A stretch of DNA of 36,752 bases from Coprinopsis marcescibilis. Its lineage: Eukaryota; Basidiomycota; Agaricomycetes; Agaricales; Psathyrellaceae. The position numbers and the translations under genes are program-made. The notes under the pieces are model-generated. The model did no database searches. It saw only the letters and a program-made list of their open reading frames with translations, and was not told the origin of the DNA. Location: NCBI GenBank assembly GCA_004369085.1, contig ML210388.1:1-36752 (forward strand). The letters run 5' to 3'. Numbering within the stretch: the stretch's first letter is position 1; each line of letters opens with the position of its first letter. Shown in pieces: positions 30,464-36,752 of this stretch.

Positions 30464-31138
30464 AGCGAAAAGTATTCCCAGTTCGTTTTCTCGTCCCTCT
30501 TACCTTTGTTACTGTATCTCTCTTTGAAGTTATCTATTGGAAGACTGTTGTTCCTATTGTTTCGTAATGTTGGATCTCTAATATACATATCTTATCCTTG
30601 ACCATCTTGGAGCTGATTTCGATTCCTTTAGCACCACATTTTGGCGTTCAGATCACGAGCATCAGAATTCCAGCCAATTTGGCGTTCGTCATTGTCGGCT
30701 TTTCTGGTCGCTCGGGCATCGAGGCAGCAATCCAGAAGAAGCCACTGACTTCTTCGTCGTCGAGTGTGGCGCTTTATGGTTTTGAGTCGCAGGACTTTAC
30801 TGTGTATTTCCCCCTCGAATTCTCCTTTGTCCTTTCTCTGGGCTGCGGGATGATGTACCAAGGGAATTTTCAGTTGAGGGTCTTACCTTTTCATTTAGGA
30901 TTTCAAAATTTATTCAGAACGCCGAGGAATTCAGACAGGATTCTTCAGTTTGGGGTTCTGATAGATTCGAGCTTGGATGACAGGAAGTGAACGAGAAGTC
31001 GTCAGAATAGGAAAGGGAGATTTGCGCTGGTGTACTTCTTCTATAAAGCTGCGTTGTTGAGGAGGGTTGCTAGGCGGCTCGTCTTGCGACGTTCGTTTCT
31101 TCCTTGCTTTCTCCCTACCTTGACTCTTTCCTTCTGCT
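30464..31138. other. Intergenic region after Vps74
   Basis: Vps74 3' UTR and the promoter of the next gene. Open frames at 30598-30990 (+), 30628-30861 (-) and 30931-31191 (-) show no family motif; the last overlaps exon 1 of the next gene and starts without an ATG. Confidence 0.4.
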
Positions 31139-32828
31139 ATGCGTTCACTTTGTCGTGTGTTGGTCGTTGGACTGGCGGTTATTGTTGCCACTGGTGAGTC
31201 GCTACGCGCGTCTTGTCTGTCCCTTTGCTGAACCCGCTGCTAGGTGCAGTAGTCGAGGTCGTTCCTCCTTCCAAAGGGAACCCCTCTTATGCCACTCGCA
31301 AGGGGCTCGTAGCCCCACAGACCGATATCAGCTCCATCGTGTCTGTTGTGCGCAATGTTAACCAGAAGGGCGGCGCTGCACCTGATGACTTGCCTAATCA
31401 GGAGGTCGCTGAGACCATAGTGACTGCCGTCGATGGGAGGGTCACCGAAAGCGGCCCTTCTTCGAGCGAGAAAAGTTCTGAGCTAAAGACCCCTGCTATT
31501 AGGCGAGCGCTAGAGGACTATAGGGTGCTTTTTTGGGGAACGGGGGTGCAGAGTGAAGATAGGGATGCGTCGGTTGAGGGCACGGCTTACTTGACGCACA
31601 CCCTTGTTCCGAACACGACCTACAACGTTGAGGCGTGCTTGGACTATTGCTCGAGCGTTGAGGGATGTGGTAAGTTTTCAATTCTTTCATCTGGCAGGTC
31701 TCTAACTGATAGTATGTCATGTTAGTATTTGCGAATCTCTACTACGAGTTCAACAACTATTGGTTGGACTTTGAAACCCCGGACAAGTCGAATCTCAAGT
31801 GTGCACTATACGGGGACGTGCATGGGGAGGAGGAGAAGACTAATTATGGTGGCCAGCAATCGTATCTGGCGCCTGCACCCTTGATCTACATTCAGCAGAG
31901 CAGTGGGTTCGTGTTGGATGGTGGGGCAGTCGATCCTCAACCCGAGACACCCGAGGGATACGCACTAGTGTTCGAGTCAGACAAAGCTACGGAAGCTCCT
32001 GCTGTAAGTCTGCCATTCGTCATTGTTTTGGTTTGAGGTTTGACCTTGTGCCGATTAGTACATGGAATTCTTTTTGCTCGACAAGTATGATGTGGATACC
32101 TGTGCTCGCGAGTGTAATCAGCACGCTCCAGATTCGATTGGCGGTGTCTGTCAGTTCTTTAATATCTGGCGTGCCGTTATCGATGGAGTCCCGGTCACCT
32201 ACGTCTGTGTTCTGGTGAGTTCGAGTCTAAACTGCGTGTACATCACCTCAATGCTTTCCAGTTTTCGCTTCCGACGGACGAAGCGACTGCGATCTATCCC
32301 GGCGAAGACGATGTCCAAGTCACGTTGTCTCGCGGATACATGCGGCAGAACCTGGTCATCGACGGAGGATTCGAAGCTTATGACGGATGCCTTGACTTCT
32401 GCTACGAAGAGGCTTACGAACACTGGATCGGCACGAGTCCGGCTGGGGGGAAGGATGATGCCACGATCTTCCGTGCTGCGATGTACGCGCGAACTGCGCA
32501 GACGGTAGGGTTGCTGGGCTCGGCGACTGGCGCTGATTCGTTTGCAGGGACCCTTACGCCGGCAAATACCTTGACCACCATCGAAGGAAGGGTGTATAAA
32601 GTTGCTTTGTTCCAGAATAGCGCGTACAGCGGCCCAACGTTCCAGAAAGACTCGTTTTTGGAGATCTTGTGGAATGGGGAGGTCGTCAAGACGGTCAGGC
32701 CAGGGTATAGCGATTGGGCATTTGTTGAGGCAGAGGTTGTTGCGGAGGGAGACGATGTTGTAGAGATTCGTGGTGGGAAGGCTCCGGCCTGGACCTTTGT
32801 CGATGATATTGGAGTTTGGCTGTTGTAG
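31139..32828 (+). CDS. Secreted fruit-body-type protein
   Basis: 493-aa secreted protein in five exons: 31139-31193, 31244-31669, 31726-32003, 32059-32214, 32262-32828. Signal peptide MRSLCRVLVVGLAVIVATG. The core has a Cys-rich region resembling a PAN/apple-like fold: 'TYNVEACLDYCSSVEGCVF', N-L-Y-Y-E-F-N-N, 'SNLKCALYGDVHG', then 'LLDKYDVDTCARECN' and C-Q-F-F-N-I-W. The C-terminal third is a beta-rich, galactose-binding-like stretch ('YKVALFQNSAYSGPTFQ', W-T-F-V-D-D-I-G-V). I recall close relatives in many Agaricomycetes annotated as fruit-body specific protein or hypothetical. Function unknown; a cell-wall or extracellular-matrix role is a guess. Confidence 0.82.
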
Positions 32829-33582
32829 ATGGGCCGTGCGCACTGTTGAACTTATGTCATTTTGTTCAGTTCTCTGTACTTGTCGTCCGTTCACGTAAGT
32901 ACATATTTATTAAGTCTGATTTCGCTTAGCTTTTACGCTACATAACCAAGCCCATGAATCCAGTATCAAAGATTCCCCGACCCATTTCAGTGCACAACCA
33001 GAATATAAGGTCGTGATGGGCTTCCGGATAAAGGTGATGGCCCCCTCGAATCAGGATTCTTATCTTAGCTCTCTCTTCGATCCACAGGCGTGGCCAATCA
33101 TGATAGAAGGAGATACCTTGTTCGGTTTTAAATCCCGTAGCGACGCACGCATGCTCTTTTTGTCGATTTCGAAACACGTACATGCGAAAATGGTGCGGGG
33201 TTCAGCCGCGATCAAGAAGCGGTTTGGAAAGAACTGTCCCAGCATACGCCAACAAGGCCACTGGTTGCCTTTCGTACACCCACTGCGACCTAGAAAGTGT
33301 GTCCAGGCGCGTCTGTGTGTCAGCCCACAGATGAAGTCGAATGAATTGGGAACTTGGGCCGCACAGTTGTCGATAGTTGAAAGCCTCAATTTTGATTACC
33401 TTTGCGAAGGCACGGGCGCGAAGCGCCAAGTCGGACGTTTGCCTTCGATTCTTCTAGAGAAGTATCGGAGGGACGGGCCATTGGTTGTTCCTACATACAT
33501 CTGTACCAGGTTATTTCTCCGGCTCCAATGCTTCAATGGGAGTTCGTTTGGAGATATAGAGCTATATATGTGTCTATCGGCG
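32829..33582. other. Intergenic region before tyrosinase
   Basis: About 0.75 kb with overlapping open frames on both strands (33013-33591 +, 33060-33389 -). None has a motif, intron pattern or start context that I can support. Confidence 0.4.
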
Positions 33583-33590
33583 CATATATA
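33583..33590 (+). promoter_or_regulatory. TATA-like box of the tyrosinase gene
   Basis: CATATATA lies 45-52 bp before the ATG at 33635. An AT-alternating patch GCTATATATG at 33561-33570 is a second candidate. Confidence 0.3.
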
Positions 33591-33634
33591 GGTCATCGCC
33601 TCCGTGAGAGTCCGGCGAATACAAACCTGGCAGC

Positions 33635-34937
33635 ATGATCAAGCCTCTTAGCCTTACAGCGTCTTTACTGGCATGCCTCGTGCTCTCTTTGACTGTGACC
33701 GCAGCTTCCGTGCCAGTAGTCAATACGCGGTCAACCTGTTCCAAGATCCAGGTGCGCAGGGAATGGTGCGTCGCTCTTGTGCTGCCAATGTAACCTTCCG
33801 GTGACTGAGAGTTCCTAGGCGAGACCTTGCGATCGATCAGCGTCTCGGATACATCAAGGCCGTACTTTGTCTTCAGTCGCTCCCCCCTACAGACACGACC
33901 CGAACTGCTACAACTCGATTTGAGGAGTTCCAGGCGACACATATCTATCTCACAGAGCGAATTCATTCGGTTGTAAGTGTTTGCCATTCAAATATTTGAA
34001 ACAGCTGGAATGACGACTTGATCAGGGGCAGTTTTTGCCTTGGCACAGGCATCTCGTCACTCTTTATAACAATGCTTTGCGTGAGGAGTGCGGGTATCAC
34101 GGTCCAGAGACGTGAGTGGTCAGCTGTTAAGCTGCGCCGAAATGATTATTCAACCAATTCTCTTGTAAAGGTTCTGGGACTGGACTAGAGATGGGGATAG
34201 TAATCGACCGTGAGCACCATCTCAAGTCAGTTTGCGACGTACATTATACACGCTGATGTCATGGTCTGAAGGATTTTGGAGTCTCCGATTTTCGATCCCG
34301 TCACTGGCTTTGGCGGGGACGGCGTACCCGGTACATACACCCTTCCTCCCGATCCCGACGGTCTCTCGTCAGTCCCATTCCCCGCAAGATGGAAGGGCTG
34401 CGTGCAGGACGGACCGTTCAACGCTACTGTCATTAACCTTGGACCAGGAAGACTTTTGACGAAGCACTGTCTCGTAAGAGATATCGACGAGTCCTGGAAG
34501 TTCACCATGACTTCAGAAAATGTGGCGAAGCAGATGGATGCGAGTAAGACTTACGAGCAATTTCGTGTGATCATCGACAATCTGGTGAACGGTATCCACG
34601 GCAGCGGACACGTCCTGGTTGGAGGAGAGATGACAAATACGTACTCTGCGGGTGCAGGCAAGTCTAGACTCTGTCCTGAGGTAAGAAATCGACTGACGAT
34701 GATTGGCCAGATCCACTGTTCTACATGCACCATTCGAACCTTGATCGATTCTGGTGGAAATGGCAAATGGTGGACCCCGAGAACCGAATGTTTGATGTAT
34801 CTGGCCCGACGACCCAAACTGGAAAAGTGGAAGTTACGCTTGACTTTGAACTGGACTTCCCAGCCCTAAGTCACAACTATACGGTTAGGGACATCATGGA
34901 CCCATCAGTTGGTCCTGGTTGTTTTGTTTATGAGTAG
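33635..34937 (+). CDS. Short secreted tyrosinase (type 3 copper oxidase)
   Basis: Binuclear copper enzyme oxidising phenols/catechols, 340 aa in six exons: 33635-33765, 33819-33972, 34026-34111, 34171-34209, 34272-34657, 34711-34937. The signal peptide is about 24 residues (MIKPLSLTASLLACLVLSLT). The CuA site has three His in 'ATHIYLTERIHSVGQF' and L-P-W-H-R-H, followed by F-W-D-W. The CuB site has I-H-G-S-G-H-V-L-V-G-G and the third ligand in 'DPLFYMHHSNLDRFWWKWQ'. It lacks the long C-terminal lid domain of classical intracellular fungal tyrosinases, so it belongs to the short secreted type. Intron 5 (34658-34710) needs a GC donor (CAG|GCAAGT) to read into the CuB motif. Confidence 0.9.
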
Positions 34938-36470
34938 CTATAATTTTTGTATCTCGGTATGTCTAAATGAATGTCGTCAAGTCATAGTTGCCTCAGACTA
35001 CATAGAATGGGTGGTTGCTTATCTTGCGATGACAATTAACCAACCAATCGAAACTTAGCCTCGAAATAGTTACAGTAAATAGTATTATCTAAGGGAAAGA
35101 GCGAGTTCAAAGGTCAGGACAAGTGGTAAAAGCCAAGTTTCATCTCATGGACGAGAATAACAAACGGATGTGTAGTGACGTGACGTTTCGTCGTGTGTCG
35201 CATATCCAGGAGGCGAGGGAACTGTGCCACAGCCCGAGCATAGCGCACCATGTGAGAATACGCCAGTGTGTATTGGAGGCCGATCACTACCATCTGATCG
35301 CTGGATTATTGCCTGACGAGAGAAGAATTTAACTAGGACTGGAGTCACCGTACTATTTCTCATCGAAGCTAACCACGTCCTCTGTGTATTCTGAGGAGGT
35401 CATCAGCCTCAGGACTCACAGATGTGACTATATTCAACGTACGTCGTAGGCGCTGGGTTCTCTGGGGTTCCACTGACAAAAGTTACACAACGAATGCCGG
35501 TGTGGGCCATTGCACCGCTCGATTTAACTACTTAACTGCACCCCCACGGGCCCCACCCCAGCCCTACGAGCCTAACACGAGCGGTAACTTCCGGTAAGAG
35601 CTCATTCGGATCCTATGTGCATTTGATGCCGGCGTTGATTTCCTCTATTCATTGAGTTCCCACTGGCACCGGTCAAGAGCGGCAGTGAAACGGCATAACG
35701 TTGGCTTCAAGTTGTCCTCATGAATTTGCACAGGCGCTGATCGGTCTGTTCGCGAGCCGGAAACTGGCGCTCATTGAGCTTTCGAGGCGAGGAAGCCGGA
35801 CTCCCAGAGTTAAATAGGGGCTTATTTAAAATAAAAACGGTCCCTGGACGAGGGTAGAAGCTATGGGTGTGCCAACTAGACATTTATGATATAATAAAAA
35901 CGTTGGCACGCTAGAGGATTTTAAGAGGACGACAGCTATCTAATATTCGAGTTGTCCTCATTTAGCAGTCGAAGGGCCTCCATGCGACTCGAAAGGCTCC
36001 CTTCGCATGGCAACATATCGCCGGGTTCAAGACGAGCAACAGTTCGTACAGTGTGATTCTGAGGCGCCCTAAAGGAAATCGCATGCACACAAAAGACGAA
36101 AGACCGGGCTCTTGGGACACTGTATGTATGTGTTATATGTAGCTGCGGACACCGCCAAGGCATTGCCTGAATCTGAAGAACCTCTCGGAATAGTTAGGCA
36201 CAAAGCAGGGCGGAGTCTTGAAAACTTCAAGTTCTCACACGATGCAATCTAATTCAATCCAGCAATTCAGCTCCTGAACCGTGGAGACTTTCAAAGTAGT
36301 CTCGATGGCTACAGACAATCTCGTAAACTGACATGCGCCTCTGATTGATAGCCTGCCACTTCTTGCGTCTTGGGATCCGACCACTCGCTCACTTTTCTCT
36401 TGCCCCACCACTGACCATCTTCTTCGACTTCTGCGTCCGACTCTCTTGGCGCGTCGCTTCATAGCTCAGA
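34938..36470. other. Long intergenic region with small repeats
   Basis: About 1.5 kb without a supported gene. It contains an 8-bp inverted repeat GTGCCAAC/GTTGGCAC (35869-35876, 35902-35909) around an AT-rich loop, and a direct repeat AGTTGTCCTCAT near 35710 and 35950. The frame 35123-35332 starts without ATG. Part must be the promoter of the right-edge gene. Confidence 0.45.
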
Positions 36471-36752
36471 ATGTCGGATCCTTCAGTGATAGATCCTATT
36501 CTCCAGTGAGCTGCTTCGCTTGAACCATGCACACAAATCCCTGACAACATAGAAGGACTGGACCCACCGTGCGTACAACGAGCAGGAAACTGAGAGACAT
36601 ACCCTGATCACTCGTATCGGTCAGCTCGTCGGGATGCAGGTGTCATACTTCTTTCTCGGTATCTTTGTGGTACAACTAGGTCTGTCGTTCTTCTCACATA
36701 TTCCGTGCGCTTTCTGACACGTCAAAACTCAGTCCACTATGCACAATCTGCG
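36471..36752 (+). CDS. Partial gene at right edge, probable membrane protein
   Basis: Likely 5' end of a gene cut by the window. ATG at 36471 (M-S-D-P-S), a 67-bp intron (36486-36552), exon 36553-36679, a 53-bp intron (36680-36732), then exon from 36733. The joined peptide continues K-D-W-T-H-R-A-Y-N-E-Q and reaches a hydrophobic stretch 'VSYFFLGIFVVQLVHYAQSA', suggesting a first membrane helix. I do not recognise the family. An alternative donor at 36506 breaks the frame, so the exon 1 end is uncertain. Confidence 0.4.

Noticed and set aside
30931..31191. Minus-strand frame rich in Ser/Arg/Lys
   Set aside because: It begins without an ATG and overlaps exon 1 of the secreted fruit-body-type gene; the low-complexity composition looks incidental.
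33013..33591. 192-aa + strand frame before tyrosinase
   Set aside because: No recognisable domain, no intron pattern, and equally long antisense frames overlap it; its end runs into the tyrosinase core promoter.
1..36752. CRISPR arrays, bacterial operons, rRNA or tRNA genes
   Set aside because: No spaced identical repeats, no ribosome-binding patterns and no rRNA/tRNA signatures were seen; the gene structure is clearly eukaryotic.

Overview
The window is nuclear DNA from a filamentous basidiomycete fungus, most likely an Agaricomycete. The genes are densely split by short GT-AG introns, mostly 45-90 bp. Two secreted proteins end in fungal cellulose-binding modules (CBM1). Several families present (fruit-body-type secreted protein, MYND-finger protein with C-x4-C first pair, DUF1996, DUF8021) are familiar from wood- and litter-decaying or plant-associated basidiomycetes. 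The genus is not determined; a Rhizoctonia-like fungus is only a guess. All exon structures below were built by hand from splice signals, frame continuity and family motifs.

Left part (1-8260): a weak small reading frame (minus strand), a seven-exon six-transmembrane voltage-gated potassium channel with a GYG filter, a five-arginine S4 and a C-terminal coiled coil, then the U6 snRNP core protein LSm6 and a glyoxalase/VOC-fold protein with a hydrophobic tail (both minus strand). Next comes a 177-bp Tc1/mariner-type MITE flanked by TA, and a gene-poor stretch with inverted repeats.

Central part (8260-16040): a group of secreted, probably lignocellulose-directed genes. It holds a DUF1996-CBM1 protein that needs a 5-nt microexon, two tandem intronless DUF8021 paralogues, and a GH30-CBM1 glycoside hydrolase. 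A two-exon orphan fragment lies just upstream.

Right part (16800-36752): a MYND-finger protein, a secreted SnoaL-like protein, an isoprenylcysteine-methyltransferase-like membrane protein, a 13-exon MFS transporter, a 16-exon type I metacaspase with both catalytic residues, and a divergent GOLPH3/Vps74 gene. These are followed by a fruit-body-type secreted protein, a short secreted tyrosinase, and a gene cut by the right edge.

Housekeeping genes (LSm6, Vps74, metacaspase) are interspersed with accessory secreted-enzyme genes, so this looks like an ordinary chromosomal arm segment rather than one biosynthetic cluster. The most notable items are the Kv-type channel, the DUF1996/DUF8021/GH30 neighbourhood, the microexons, two introns that appear to use GC donors, and the MITE.
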